A stretch of DNA of 45,477 nucleotides from Mariprofundus ferrooxydans PV-1 (GTDB lineage: Bacteria; Pseudomonadota; Zetaproteobacteria; Mariprofundales; Mariprofundaceae), in assembly GCF_000153765.1 (NCBI RefSeq), contig NZ_DS022294.1, positions 1,254,520 through 1,299,996 of the forward strand, in the 5' to 3' direction. The notes beneath the pieces were generated by a model. It saw nothing but the letters and a program-made list of their open reading frames with translations. It had not been told where the DNA came from and made no database searches. Below, one piece after another: positions 34,215 to 42,840 of this stretch; position 1 is the stretch's first letter; each line of letters begins with the position of its first letter. A program made the translations under genes and the position numbers.

Positions 34215-35804
34215 TTAAACGCCCTGGGATTTCAGATACTCTTCGTAGGTGCCATGGTAATCGACAATGCCTGCCGGAGTCAGCTCGATAATACGTGTGG
34301 CAACCGAGGAGATTAATTCACGATCGTGGCTGACAAAGATCAGGGTGCCCGGATAGGCTTCCAGTGCAGTGTTCAGGGATTCGATGAATTCCATATCCAT
34401 ATGGTTGGTCGGCTCGTCCAGCAGCATCACATTGGGGTTCTGGAACATGAACTTGCCGAACAGCATGCGTCCCTTTTCGCCACCGGATAGTGCTTTGACC
34501 GATTTCTTGATATCATTCTGGGAGAACAGCATGCGACCGAGGTTGCCGCGGATCTCCTGCTCACCGTGCTCTTCTCTTTTCCACTGTGCCATCCAGTCGA
34601 AGACGGATATATCCTCGGCAAAATCAGCCGAATGGTCCTGAGCATAGTAGCCCAGCTTTACATTCTCCGACCATTTGATTTCACCTGAAGTTGGCTTCAG
34701 ATCGTCGGCCAGACAGCGCAGTAGCGTGGTTTTGCCAATACCGTTGGAACCAATTACAGCTACCCGTTCGCCGACAGTGACCATCAGATCAAAGTTTTCA
34801 AACAGCGGACGCTCATCAAAGGCTTTGCTCAACTTCTCAAGCTTGAGTGCGACACGAAACAGTTTCTTGTCCTGATTAAAACGCATAAAAGGACTGACAC
34901 GGCTTGAAGGTTTTACTTCGTCGAGCTTGATTTTATCCAGCTTCTTGGCACGGGACTGGGCCTGCGTGGCTTTGGATGCATTAGCCGAGAAGCGGCGCAC
35001 GAAAGCCTGCAGCTCCTGAATCTCCTCTGTCTTCTTGGCATTGGCTGTCAGCAACTGCTCCTGCACCAAAGCTGCCGCTTCCATGTAGTCGTCATAGTTG
35101 CCCGGGTAAACGCGTAACTCGCCGTAGTCCAGATCGGCCATGTGGGTGCAGACACTGTTCAGGAAATGACGGTCATGGGAGATGATGATCATCGTGCCTT
35201 TCTGGGCATTGATCACTCCTTCCAGCCAGCGGATGGCATTGAGGTCCAGGTTGTTGGTCGGCTCATCGAGCAGGATGATCTCCGGGTTACCGAAGAGTGC
35301 CTGTGCCAGCAGCACACGCAATTTCATGCCGGGTGCGATAGATTTCATCAGGTTATAGTGATCATCCACCGGGATGCCCATGCTGATCAGCAGATCGCCC
35401 GCATCAGGCTCGGCACTGTAGCCGTCCAGATCGGCAAACTCGCTCTCCAGATCACCGGCACGCATGCCATCTTCTTCGCTTAGTTCATCCTGAGAGTAGA
35501 GGTGATCCCGCTCCTGTTTGATCTTCCACAGCTTTTCATGGCCCATCAGGACGGTATCGAGCACGGTAAACTCTTCAAAGGCGAAGTGATCCTGGCGCAG
35601 TTTGCCCAGTCGCTCATGCTGATCAATGCTGACAGTGCCGGCAGTAGGCACCAGATCGCCGCCGAGAATCTTCATCAGCGTGGACTTGCCGCAGCCGTTG
35701 GCGCCGATCAGTCCGTAGCGATTGCCGTCACCGAATTTTGTTGTGATGTTTTCAAACAGGGGTTTGTCCCCGAATTGCATGGTAATACCGGATGTAGAGA
35801 TCAA
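34215..35804 (-). CDS. ybiT: ABC-F family ATPase, YbiT type
   Basis: ABC-F proteins are soluble twin-ATPases that act on the ribosome. The protein has two cassettes: Walker A 'GANGCGKST' and 'GSNGIGKTT', signature-type sequences and Walker B '[12 protein letters not shown]' and '[12 protein letters not shown]', with an arm/linker of about 80 residues between. Stretches such as '[18 protein letters not shown]' and '[17 protein letters not shown]' match YbiT closely. TTG 35804 gives 529 residues starting just before '[16 protein letters not shown]', equal to the E. coli YbiT length. The frame is open to ATG 35843, but that extension has no ribosome site or family similarity. It ends at the bidirectional terminator. 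Confidence 0.9.
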   Translation of the reverse strand: MISTSGITMQFGDKPLFENITTKFGDGNRYGLIGANGCGKSTLMKILGGDLVPTAGTVSIDQHERLGKLRQDHFAFEEFTVLDTVLMGHEKLWKIKQERDHLYSQDELSEEDGMRAGDLESEFADLDGYSAEPDAGDLLISMGIPVDDHYNLMKSIAPGMKLRVLLAQALFGNPEIILLDEPTNNLDLNAIRWLEGVINAQKGTMIIISHDRHFLNSVCTHMADLDYGELRVYPGNYDDYMEAAALVQEQLLTANAKKTEEIQELQAFVRRFSANASKATQAQSRAKKLDKIKLDEVKPSSRVSPFMRFNQDKKLFRVALKLEKLSKAFDERPLFENFDLMVTVGERVAVIGSNGIGKTTLLRCLADDLKPTSGEIKWSENVKLGYYAQDHSADFAEDISVFDWMAQWKREEHGEQEIRGNLGRMLFSQNDIKKSVKALSGGEKGRMLFGKFMFQNPNVMLLDEPTNHMDMEFIESLNTALEAYPGTLIFVSHDRELISSVATRIIELTPAGIVDYHGTYEEYLKSQGV

Positions 35805-36122
35805 GGCGTGTTCCGTTGTGACAGAGATTAACCATACGAACATGGAATGTGGCGATGGCTTGGAAAGAGACGCAGCTTATGGTTGTGTATGCGATATACA
35901 AGCCCGGATGCTCAATTATCCAGAGCAATCGCATTAAAACGACCCTTTATTCATGTACTGAATATTCAATCCGTAGACGTACTGCAGCTGGTCGGAATAT
36001 CGCAAGTAAGGACTTGTATCAGCTATGGGGGCTGTTGATGTTGCTTAAAAGCCCTCCTTTTAGATCTGCCTCGGTATGAATATTTTCGCGGAGTAGAGCG
36101 GCGGAGCCGTGGCCGCTAAAAT
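35805..36122. other. Intergenic region left of the insertion sequence
   Basis: About 320 bases between ybiT and the IS. Short frames of 60-76 codons here show no ribosome site or similarity. It holds the ybiT upstream region and a 13-base stretch TGCTCAATTATCC (35909-35921) that recurs on the other side of the IS at 38039-38051. A small inverted repeat AGCGGC/GCCGCT lies near 36096-36117. I see no gene. Confidence 0.5.
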
Positions 36123-36126
36123 ATTT
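36123..36126 (+). repeat. Candidate left 4-bp target duplication (ATTT)
   Basis: ATTT directly left of the IS left inverted repeat; the same four bases occur at 37874-37877 directly right of the right repeat. The sequence is AT-only, so chance is possible. Confidence 0.5.
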
Positions 36127-37873
36127 AGAGCCTCCTCAAAAACATCCATCTACCATCCAGTGGAAGCGTCCGCGAAGCGGGGATGCATGCCAGTCAAACG
36201 ATCGCCAACGCCGTCATCAAGCCTCAGCATGCCCCTGAGCCATGTTGTGCAGGCATCCATGATGGCTGATGGGCGCAAAAAAGGCAGCAAAAACCTGAGC
36301 AGGGCAATCAGGTTCATCACCAGGAAGATGCTCCGCACCCATGCCTCAGAGGTTGAAGCCAAACGGGCGCGTATTTGATTGAGCCGGTAACCGTTTTTCC
36401 CTTGCCCGAACTTGCCTTCGACAGGGATGCGACTGCGCTCATCCTCCCTGCGCTGGCGCTTGAGCTGTTTGATCTCATCCATATTCTCCGATGTAACCTT
36501 CCTTGGCCTGCCCAAAGGCCTGCCGCCAAAGCGGATGCCATGCTCCTTCAGCCACCGCCGATTCGCGCGTGTGCCGTAGATGCCATCAGCCAGCACCACC
36601 TCAGGATAAAAGCCGAAGCGCGCCTTGTATCGCTCCACCTGTGCGATCAGATCCTGTGACTCATTGAATGCATCCCAATCCAGATGATCTACAAATGCCA
36701 GTTTGCCAATCATGCTGACGCTCACCTTTGCGCCAAACTCCACCGGGCGGCCAGCCTTGCCCCGTACAATCGGCCGCACATGCGGCTGACTGATGCTGAC
36801 AATACGGTCATCACAGCGGCGGCTCTTCGTCTCATACATCCGCTTCTGCTGCGCATACACATGCTGAATAATCCAGTACTGGCGTTGAAGCTTGTGTCCT
36901 AAGGGAAACGGCATGCCGGCCTCCGCCATCAGCTCGTCCAGCATCCGCTCAATATGCCCAAGATTGCGGCGCACATACTGCAACTGCTGGCGGATGCCCT
37001 TGCGGATCAGCTTGCCGCCCGGTTTCTTGCGCTTGCTGATGGAAAGAAATACCTTGCGCGCCTGCTGCCTGTAAGTGCGCGGCTTCTTGCCGCCGGTTTG
37101 TTTGTGCAGCTCATCAATCAAGGACTCGGAGATCTCACGCGCCTCATTGAGCAGGCCGAGATCCGTCGGAAAGCGGATCATCTGGTCGGCCACCGTCGCA
37201 TCCATCAGCAGCTTGCCATGGTGTGTCACGTCCTCTGCCTGCGCATCAACCGCATCAACCGGTGCCGGTCGATCCTGGTCGGACCCATCCCCGCAGGAAG
37301 AAGGAGGTGACCCATCACCGCCGGACGTGCTGACCCGGGTTGGTTTCCGCTTCTTTTGGATATGCACCGCCCGATCCACTATCGCCTGCTCAAACGCATC
37401 AAACACTTCCGCACCCATGCGCTTGCGTATCTCCACGAACAGGCTCGGAACAAACGGCGGTGCATCCACATATGCACCAAGGCCGCAAAAAAACTGGAGA
37501 TAGGGGTTCTCCTGGATCTGCAATACTGTCTCTTCATCGCTCAGGTTCAGCTTGTGCTTGATGATCAGCGCACCGATCACCAGACGCGCAGGCTTCGCAG
37601 GCCGACCCTGCGTCGCGCTCATCACGGAATTGTAAGCCACGGCAAGATCATCCCAAGGCACAACCTCCGCCAGCTTCACCCAACGATTCTCAGAATTCAA
37701 ATCACATCCAAATGGATGAATAAAGTCCTTCAACTGAAGTTGCCGGTCACTTGTCTCTCGTATCATGTGCAAACCTTTTGCGCCAGATGCGCCCATTCCC
37801 TTGCACTTCAGACTACCATGAACATCGCTTTGTCTCAATATATCAATGGGTTGTGACTTTTTGAGGGGAATCT
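36127..37873. mobile_element. Insertion sequence, IS5/IS1182-like, about 1.75 kb
   Basis: The element carries one DDE transposase gene on the minus strand. Its ends are defined by imperfect terminal inverted repeats: left AGAGCCTCCTCAAAAA (36127-36142) and right, read inward, AGATTCCCCTCAAAAA (37858-37873), which agree at 13 of 16 positions. A 4-base duplication ATTT flanks both. The transposase frame is intact, so the copy looks recent and potentially active. It lies in a long intergenic gap between ybiT and the SPOR gene and breaks no recognisable gene. Family assignment rests on the transposase, not on a database search. Confidence 0.8.
36150..37766 (-). CDS. IS5/IS1182-like transposase (DDE type)
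   Basis: The protein has 538 residues from ATG 37766, which follows AAAGG by eight bases; the frame open to 37838 adds 24 residues of no evident value. The N-terminal DUF772-like region includes 'ARLVIGALIIKHKLNLSDEETVLQIQEN' in outline and 'NPYLQFFCGL'. The DDE core is visible: first Asp in 'LLMDATVADQMIRFPTD', second in 'VLADGIYGTRANRRWLKEHG', and Glu in 'IPVEGKFGQGKNGYRL'. The C-terminal 'LVMNLIALLRFLLP' is typical. A proline/serine-rich insertion 'SGGDGSPPSSCGDGSDQDRP' separates the N-terminal region from the catalytic core. The gene is intact. Confidence 0.9.
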   Translation of the reverse strand: MIRETSDRQLQLKDFIHPFGCDLNSENRWVKLAEVVPWDDLAVAYNSVMSATQGRPAKPARLVIGALIIKHKLNLSDEETVLQIQENPYLQFFCGLGAYVDAPPFVPSLFVEIRKRMGAEVFDAFEQAIVDRAVHIQKKRKPTRVSTSGGDGSPPSSCGDGSDQDRPAPVDAVDAQAEDVTHHGKLLMDATVADQMIRFPTDLGLLNEAREISESLIDELHKQTGGKKPRTYRQQARKVFLSISKRKKPGGKLIRKGIRQQLQYVRRNLGHIERMLDELMAEAGMPFPLGHKLQRQYWIIQHVYAQQKRMYETKSRRCDDRIVSISQPHVRPIVRGKAGRPVEFGAKVSVSMIGKLAFVDHLDWDAFNESQDLIAQVERYKARFGFYPEVVLADGIYGTRANRRWLKEHGIRFGGRPLGRPRKVTSENMDEIKQLKRQRREDERSRIPVEGKFGQGKNGYRLNQIRARLASTSEAWVRSIFLVMNLIALLRFLLPFLRPSAIMDACTTWLRGMLRLDDGVGDRLTGMHPRFADASTGW

Positions 37874-37877
37874 ATTT
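37874..37877 (+). repeat. Candidate right 4-bp target duplication (ATTT)
   Basis: Matches the ATTT at 36123-36126 on the other side of the element. Confidence 0.5.
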
Positions 37878-37925
37878 ATGCCGAGGGCACCCGAAGGGCA
37901 GAGATAGCGGAGGCGGCTTTCTTTC

Positions 37926-37953
37926 GTCCTTTCTTTGCCGCCAAAGAAAGGAC
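37926..37953. repeat. Perfect 12-bp palindrome in the region right of the IS
   Basis: GTCCTTTCTTTG (37926-37937) and CAAAGAAAGGAC (37942-37953) are exact reverse complements around loop CCGC. It sits in a purine/pyrimidine-biased stretch that resembles extragenic hairpin repeats seen in other proteobacteria. It is 156 bases downstream of the SPOR gene stop on the minus strand. There is no proper T-run on either side, so a terminator role is uncertain. Confidence 0.55.
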
Positions 37954-38109
37954 AAGTATATCTCATATACATTGCGTCAGTTCAAGGTCATTCATGTGTT
38001 CATATTGAGTGGCTACAATATATTTAATGCAATTGCCCTGCTCAATTATCCCGATAAAGCGATGAGACTTCCGCCTTGTCAGAGCGCCCGGATGGAGGGT
38101 CTAATAGGC

Positions 38110-38709
38110 CTAATAACCCCCGATCCACGGAGCGGGATACTTTTTGTCATTGACGAAGGTTTGTCCGGCCTGACGTGCAGCGCTGATTGTGGCAAATCCT
38201 TTGATGCGGACCCGGAACCAGTGGCGTCCGTCAATATTCACTTCCACTACTTCAGGATTGAAGCCTAGAGCCTTGATCTGGCTGATAAGCTCCGGCGTAT
38301 GCTCCGGTGTGGAGAGTGAAATCAGGTTCAATGCCCACGGCGGCCCCGAGTGATCGGCCGGAATGATGGCGTGATCAACCGGTGTCGCATCGGCCGGCTC
38401 GATGGCCGGCGCAGTACTATCTGTGACAAGAGGGTCGCTCGTTACTGCCGCAGCTTCACTGGAAGCAGACTCGCTTGCCGCCTGTTGCGGCTCATCGGAG
38501 GGCTGTGCAGTTGTTGGGCTCTCACTCTCGCTGATCGGTGGCTCTACGAGAGCCGGGGAAGCCGGCGATGGTGTCGGGGGAGTGGTTGTATGCTGGCCGC
38601 CGAGTGTGAACAGGAGGGCAATGATGACCACTGCACCGACAGCAGCAGCGATAAGAAAATATTGCCGGTGGTTGGTCGGGCGCTTGTCAGGAGTATGGGT
38701 ATCGGACAT
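38110..38709 (-). CDS. SPOR-domain membrane protein
   Basis: 199 residues with one membrane helix near the N-terminus ('YFLIAAAVGAVVIIALLFTL', about 17-36). A long low-complexity linker rich in Pro, Ser, Ala, Glu follows (about 40-120), then a C-terminal SPOR domain (about 122-195: 'PWALNLISLSTPEHTPELIS', 'WFRVRIKGFATISAARQAG'). SPOR domains bind denuded glycan strands at division sites. The layout (short cytoplasmic tail, one helix, disordered periplasmic linker, SPOR) resembles FtsN/DamX-type proteins. It diverges from the ACT-domain gene. A second SPOR protein lies at 42840. Confidence 0.85.
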   Translation of the reverse strand: MSDTHTPDKRPTNHRQYFLIAAAVGAVVIIALLFTLGGQHTTTPPTPSPASPALVEPPISESESPTTAQPSDEPQQAASESASSEAAAVTSDPLVTDSTAPAIEPADATPVDHAIIPADHSGPPWALNLISLSTPEHTPELISQIKALGFNPEVVEVNIDGRHWFRVRIKGFATISAARQAGQTFVNDKKYPAPWIGGY

Positions 38710-38809
38710 GCAGGATAAGTTAGACCTTTACAGTGTGATCGTCCACATTCGTTTGAACTTGTCAGCCGTGCCCCATAGGCTGAGTGTCGAGAGTCAATGG
38801 GAGGTTGTT

Positions 38810-39340
38810 ATGTCCAATGTATTGTTATCCATTTCAGGTCATGACCGGGCGGGCATCGTCCGCGATGTGGCCGATGCACTGTTGCATCTGAATGCAAACA
38901 TCGAAGACTCATCCATGACGGCACTCAGGGGCCGGTTTACGATGATGATGATTGTCAGGCTGCCGGAGGATCGCAGTCTGGGCGAACTGAAAGCGGCGCT
39001 GGCGGAGTTGGAGCGACATACTCGCCTGAGCGTACAGTCACAGGTGATCAGCGATGAGGAGGCACAAACGCCGGCGCTGCAACCGGATCATGTGATTACC
39101 GTACACGGAGCGGACCGGGTGGGCATTGTGCATGCTGTCACGGAAGCGCTGGCTGATGCTAAAGCCTCCATCGTGGATGTATCGACCGAGCAACGGGATG
39201 GTGATGAGGGCGCGGTCTATATGATGGTGCTGGAAGTTGCTGCCAAAGAGTCTGACGAGATGAATGAAGCCCTGCAGGCTGTGGCGCACCGGATTGGTGT
39301 AACGGTGGAGGTCCACAAGCTGGATGATGCAATTCTGTAA
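38810..39340 (+). CDS. GcvR-like protein with two ACT domains
   Basis: 176 residues. ACT domain 1 begins 'NVLLSISGHDRAGIVRDVADAL' (in outline, about 3-24) and domain 2 'VITVHGADRVGIVHAVTEAL' (about 94-113); each has the conserved 'G.DR.GIV..v' ligand loop. GcvR-type proteins act as regulatory partners (for glycine cleavage in E. coli) or as amino-acid sensors; here no gcv genes are near, so the ligand and partner are unknown. ATG 38810 follows GGGAGG; the frame open to 38402 is antisense to the SPOR gene. The def gene starts 11 bases after its stop, suggesting cotranscription. Confidence 0.87.
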   Translation: MSNVLLSISGHDRAGIVRDVADALLHLNANIEDSSMTALRGRFTMMMIVRLPEDRSLGELKAALAELERHTRLSVQSQVISDEEAQTPALQPDHVITVHGADRVGIVHAVTEALADAKASIVDVSTEQRDGDEGAVYMMVLEVAAKESDEMNEALQAVAHRIGVTVEVHKLDDAIL

Positions 39341-39351
39341 CCAACACGCTG

Positions 39352-39861
39352 ATGAATATGTCTGACGAAGTCATTATGCCTGATATTCTGAAGCATCCGG
39401 ATGAGCGTTTGAGACAGGTCTGTCCCGATGTCACAGATTTCGGTTCTGATCTGGAGGCGCGCTTTGCGCAGCTTGATGCCGTCATGCGTGCCGCTCCCGG
39501 CGGCGTAGGTATTGCCGCCCCGCAGATAGGCTGGCAGCAGCGAATGATTGTGATTGACTGCCGCGAAAGCCTGCGCCCATGCAAAAATAACGGTCTGTTA
39601 TGGATGAGTAATCCGGTTATTGAGTCTGTAGAAGGGAAGGCGCTGGGGCGCGAAGGCTGTCTGTCGGTGCCGGACTGGGTGGCTATGGTTGAACGTGCCC
39701 GCTCGCTGCAGGTCAGTTATGACGATGTCCACGGCGACAGACTATCGCTCGAGAGTACCGGTTTTGAGGCCAGGGTGATCCAGCATGAGCTGGATCACCT
39801 GGATGGTATCCTGTTTATTGACCGGGTGGTGTCGGCTCGCGACCTGGTCAGGCGGATGTAG
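39352..39861 (+). CDS. def: Peptide deformylase
   Basis: Deformylase removes the N-formyl group from nascent proteins. The 169-residue enzyme has all three motifs: 'GGVGIAAPQIG' (motif 1), 'REGCLSVP' (motif 2, metal Cys) and 'VIQHELDHLDG' (motif 3, HExxH). The start is ATG 39352; ATG 39358 is an alternative. It is shorter upstream than some type I enzymes but complete. It follows the ACT gene by 11 bases. No fmt gene is adjacent, unlike the common def-fmt pairing. It converges on the 52-codon gene at 39888. Confidence 0.93.
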   Translation: MNMSDEVIMPDILKHPDERLRQVCPDVTDFGSDLEARFAQLDAVMRAAPGGVGIAAPQIGWQQRMIVIDCRESLRPCKNNGLLWMSNPVIESVEGKALGREGCLSVPDWVAMVERARSLQVSYDDVHGDRLSLESTGFEARVIQHELDHLDGILFIDRVVSARDLVRRM

Positions 39862-39887
39862 GCCTCGCTTGTCAGGCTGTGGTTATT

Positions 39888-40046
39888 TTAATCCCAGTCA
39901 TAGTTGGGCTCGTCATCGCCCGGCTCGGATTGTGGCAGCCCCATCATCAGTTCCAGATCGGTAACAGGGATGTGGCCGTGTTGTTTGCTGACCCAGCTGA
40001 CGATTTCCGCATGATCTGTAATGGCTGTTTGCTCAAAGGGTGACAT
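39888..40046 (-). CDS. Small acidic protein of unknown function (52 residues)
   Basis: ATG 40046 is preceded by a perfect GGAGG seven bases upstream, a stronger site than most genes in this window have. The product is 52 residues, acidic at its C-terminus (ends 'GDDEPNYDWD'), with a soluble helical part 'DHAEIVSWVSKQHGHIPV'. The frame is open upstream to 40241, but the extension is arginine/serine-rich shadow of mutM. No domain is recognised. It lies alone on the minus strand between def and mutM. The family is unknown to me; expression is inferred only from the ribosome site. Confidence 0.6.
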   Translation of the reverse strand: MSPFEQTAITDHAEIVSWVSKQHGHIPVTDLELMMGLPQSEPGDDEPNYDWD

Positions 40047-40161
40047 GGTCGCCTCCAGTTTGGTGAGATTGATATGGAGAGAAGATGCACCGTGATTGCG
40101 ACATGAATGAGACAGGAGTATGACATTGATATGACAGTGACAAATTGCAGGCGGTGCGGGT

Positions 40162-40977
40162 ATGCCCGAACTGCCTGAGGTGGAGGTGGTACGCACGGGG
40201 CTTGAACCGTGTCTGATTGGCCGCCGTATTCTGACGGTCACCTGTCACAGGCCGAGCCTGCGCTATCCGCTACCGGATATGGGCAGCCTGTCCGGTAGCC
40301 GTATTGTGGCAGTCAGGCGCAGATCCAAGTATCTGCTGATCGAGGTCTCTGACGGTCGGGTGCTGGTCTGGCATCTGGGCATGACCGGCCAGTTTCATGT
40401 GCTGGGCAGCGAGGTATCTGCAGGAAAGCATGAGCATGTGCGCATTGATCTGGATGATGGCACCTCTCTGCGTTATCGCGATGCGCGTCGTTTCGGCTAT
40501 GCCGGACTGCTGGCCGCCGATCAGCTGGCTGAGCATCCGTGGTTTGCCACGCTGGGACCGGAGCCGTTGGGTGATGCATTTAACGGCGCATATCTGGCAG
40601 AGCTGTGTCGGGGCAGGAAGGCGCCGATCAAAACGGTGATTATGGATGCACATGTCGTGGTCGGTGTCGGCAACATCTATGCCGCTGAGTCGTTGTTTCG
40701 GGCAGGTATTCATCCGGGGCGCGCAGCAGGCCGCATTGCCGGCGCGCGTCTGGATCTGTTGGCGAGTTCTATTCGGGATGTGTTGCGTGAAGCCATCAGC
40801 GCCGGTGGCAGTACGATCAGTGATTTTGTGCGTGCCGATGGCAGGCCCGGCTATTTTGCCCATGCATTTCAGGTTTACGGGCGAAAGGGGCAGCCTTGTC
40901 TGGTCTGTGGTGAAGGAATCAGGCGCATCCAGCAATCCGGCCGCAGCAGTTTTTATTGTATTCGCTGTCAGCATTGA
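40162..40977 (+). CDS. mutM: Formamidopyrimidine-DNA glycosylase
   Basis: MutM (Fpg) removes 8-oxoguanine and formamidopyrimidines and nicks the abasic site. The 271-residue protein starts 'MPELPEVEVVRTGLEPCL'; after Met removal P1 and E2 are catalytic. The family element 'KYLLIEVSDGRVLVWHLGMTG' (in outline) follows with 'HEHVRIDLDDG' type strands, 'GNIYAAESLFRAGIHP' and the C-terminal zinc finger 'CLVCGEGI...FYCIRCQH'. All four zinc cysteines are present. The start is fixed by the required N-terminal proline. It is followed by a 144-base gap before argS. Confidence 0.96.
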   Translation: MPELPEVEVVRTGLEPCLIGRRILTVTCHRPSLRYPLPDMGSLSGSRIVAVRRRSKYLLIEVSDGRVLVWHLGMTGQFHVLGSEVSAGKHEHVRIDLDDGTSLRYRDARRFGYAGLLAADQLAEHPWFATLGPEPLGDAFNGAYLAELCRGRKAPIKTVIMDAHVVVGVGNIYAAESLFRAGIHPGRAAGRIAGARLDLLASSIRDVLREAISAGGSTISDFVRADGRPGYFAHAFQVYGRKGQPCLVCGEGIRRIQQSGRSSFYCIRCQH

Positions 40978-41121
40978 ACACTGCCGGCTCTTTTTTCAAT
41001 ACGTGTTTAGCCATAACCCGGGGCAATCCAGAGCTTCTCTGTTATCATCAGCAAGCCAGTTCGTGAAAGATGACGCTGTTATCGGTAAGATGCGCCGACT
41101 TTTGATGGCATGGAGGCATGC

Positions 41122-42840
41122 GTGAAGCAGGCACTGGAACAGGCACTAGAGCAGGCGCTGATAAAGCTGCTGCAAGATCACCCGGATGCAGCGGTTCCGC
41201 CGGTCGTATTGACGCGTCCGAAGGAGAAGGAACACGGCGACTATGCCGCCAATGTCGCCATGCCGCTGGCGCGCGTACTCAAGCAGAGCCCGCAGCAGAT
41301 TGCCGCCAATATTCTCGCTGCGGTTGTCTGGCCGGATGCTGTTGAGGCGGCCGATGTTGCCGGCCCCGGTTTTATCAATATACGTTTGAAAAAAGCCAGT
41401 GAAGCCAATGTGTTGAAGACGATTATTCAGCAGGCTGAAGAGTATGGCCGTGTTGCGGCTGCAGCCGATGCCACCAAAGTGAACCTTGAGTTTGTATCCG
41501 CCAATCCGACCGGCCCGATGCATGTCGGGCATGGCCGCGGTGCTGTTGTCGGTGATGCGCTGGCAAACTTGCTGGCGGCGACCGGCAATCATGTGCAGCG
41601 CGAATACTATATCAACGATGCAGGAGCCCAGATCGGTGTGCTGGCGGGCAGCGTCTGGTTGCGCATGCGTGAATTGAACGGCGAGCAGATTGAGTTTCCC
41701 GAGTCGGCCTATCCCGGTGAATATATTGTACAGATTGCCACTGAAGTACTGGCCGCTCACGATTATAAAACGTTGCTGGCGATGGATGAGGATGCGCGTC
41801 TGGCACTGATCGGCCAACTGGCGATTGATGCCAATATGGCGATGATCCGGGATGATCTGAATGCCATCGGTATTCACTTTGACCTCTACTTTTCGGAGCA
41901 GAGCCTGCACAACAGTGGTCGCGTGAACGAGCTGATTGAGCGACTGCAGGCAGACGGTGTGGTCTATCGCGGCACACTGCCGCCGCCGAAGGGTAAGGAG
42001 GTCTCCGACTATCAGCCGGTTGAACACCTGCTGTTCCGCACCACCGATTTCGGTGATGATGTCGATCGCCCGCTGGCCAAGCAGGACGGTACGGCGACCT
42101 ATTTTGCCGCGGATATCGCCTATCATTATGACAAGCACCTGCGCGGATTCGATCGCATGATTGATGTCTGGGGCGCGGATCACGGCGGTTATGTGACGCG
42201 TGTGCAGGCGGCGATGAAGGCGCTGATTGAGCCTGAAGCGGCATCGGCTGCGCAGCCGGATGTCATTCTGGTTCAGATGGTGAATCTGACCCGTGACGGC
42301 GTACCGGTGAAGATGTCCAAGCGTGCCGGTACGTTTGTTACCCTGCGTGAAGTGGTGGATGAGGTGGGCCGTGATGCGGTGCGCTTCAACTTTATGACAC
42401 GCCGGGTGGAATCCCAGCTCGATTTTGATCTGGAAGCGGCCAAAAAACAGAATGACGAGAACCCGGTCTATTATGTGCAGTATGCCCATGCGCGCATTGC
42501 AGCGATTCTGCGCAAGGCTAGCGATGAGGGTGTGGTGGTCGGTGAGATTGATGATGTCGATCTCTCGGTGCTCACCTCGCATGAGGAGCAGCGGCTGGTG
42601 GCGCATCTGCTGGCCTATCCGGAAGCACTGCTCCGGGCTGCAGACCGGCTGGAAGCCTATCGTGTGGCAACCTATGCAATGCGACTGGCTGCCGATTTCC
42701 ACAGCTTCTACCACAAGCATCGGGTGGTAACGGATGATAACAACCTGACAGTGGCGAGAATGCTGCTGATTCGTGCCGTTGCACAGGTGATTACGAATGC
42801 CCTGGGTATACTCGGCGTCTCTGCGCCGGATCGGATGTAA
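41122..42840 (+). CDS. argS: Arginyl-tRNA synthetase
   Basis: ArgRS charges tRNA-Arg with arginine. Class I motifs are present: HIGH-like 'PTGPMHVGHGRGAVVGDAL' (about 130-148) and KMSK 'VKMSKRAGTFVTL' (about 395-407). The C-terminal DALR anticodon-binding domain ends 'ALGILGVSAPDRM', a typical ArgRS end. GTG 41122 has GGAGG five bases upstream; the in-frame ATG at 41110 overlaps that site and so is less likely. From GTG the protein has 572 residues. The stop overlaps the next ATG (TAATG), so argS and the FtsN-like gene are coupled, the same pair order as in several gammaproteobacteria. Confidence 0.95.
   Translation: MKQALEQALEQALIKLLQDHPDAAVPPVVLTRPKEKEHGDYAANVAMPLARVLKQSPQQIAANILAAVVWPDAVEAADVAGPGFINIRLKKASEANVLKTIIQQAEEYGRVAAAADATKVNLEFVSANPTGPMHVGHGRGAVVGDALANLLAATGNHVQREYYINDAGAQIGVLAGSVWLRMRELNGEQIEFPESAYPGEYIVQIATEVLAAHDYKTLLAMDEDARLALIGQLAIDANMAMIRDDLNAIGIHFDLYFSEQSLHNSGRVNELIERLQADGVVYRGTLPPPKGKEVSDYQPVEHLLFRTTDFGDDVDRPLAKQDGTATYFAADIAYHYDKHLRGFDRMIDVWGADHGGYVTRVQAAMKALIEPEAASAAQPDVILVQMVNLTRDGVPVKMSKRAGTFVTLREVVDEVGRDAVRFNFMTRRVESQLDFDLEAAKKQNDENPVYYVQYAHARIAAILRKASDEGVVVGEIDDVDLSVLTSHEEQRLVAHLLAYPEALLRAADRLEAYRVATYAMRLAADFHSFYHKHRVVTDDNNLTVARMLLIRAVAQVITNALGILGVSAPDRM

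Noticed and set aside
41146-42720. 524-codon open frame antisense to argS
   Set aside because: It mirrors the codon pattern of argS, has no ribosome site and no domain; long antisense shadows are common in this composition.
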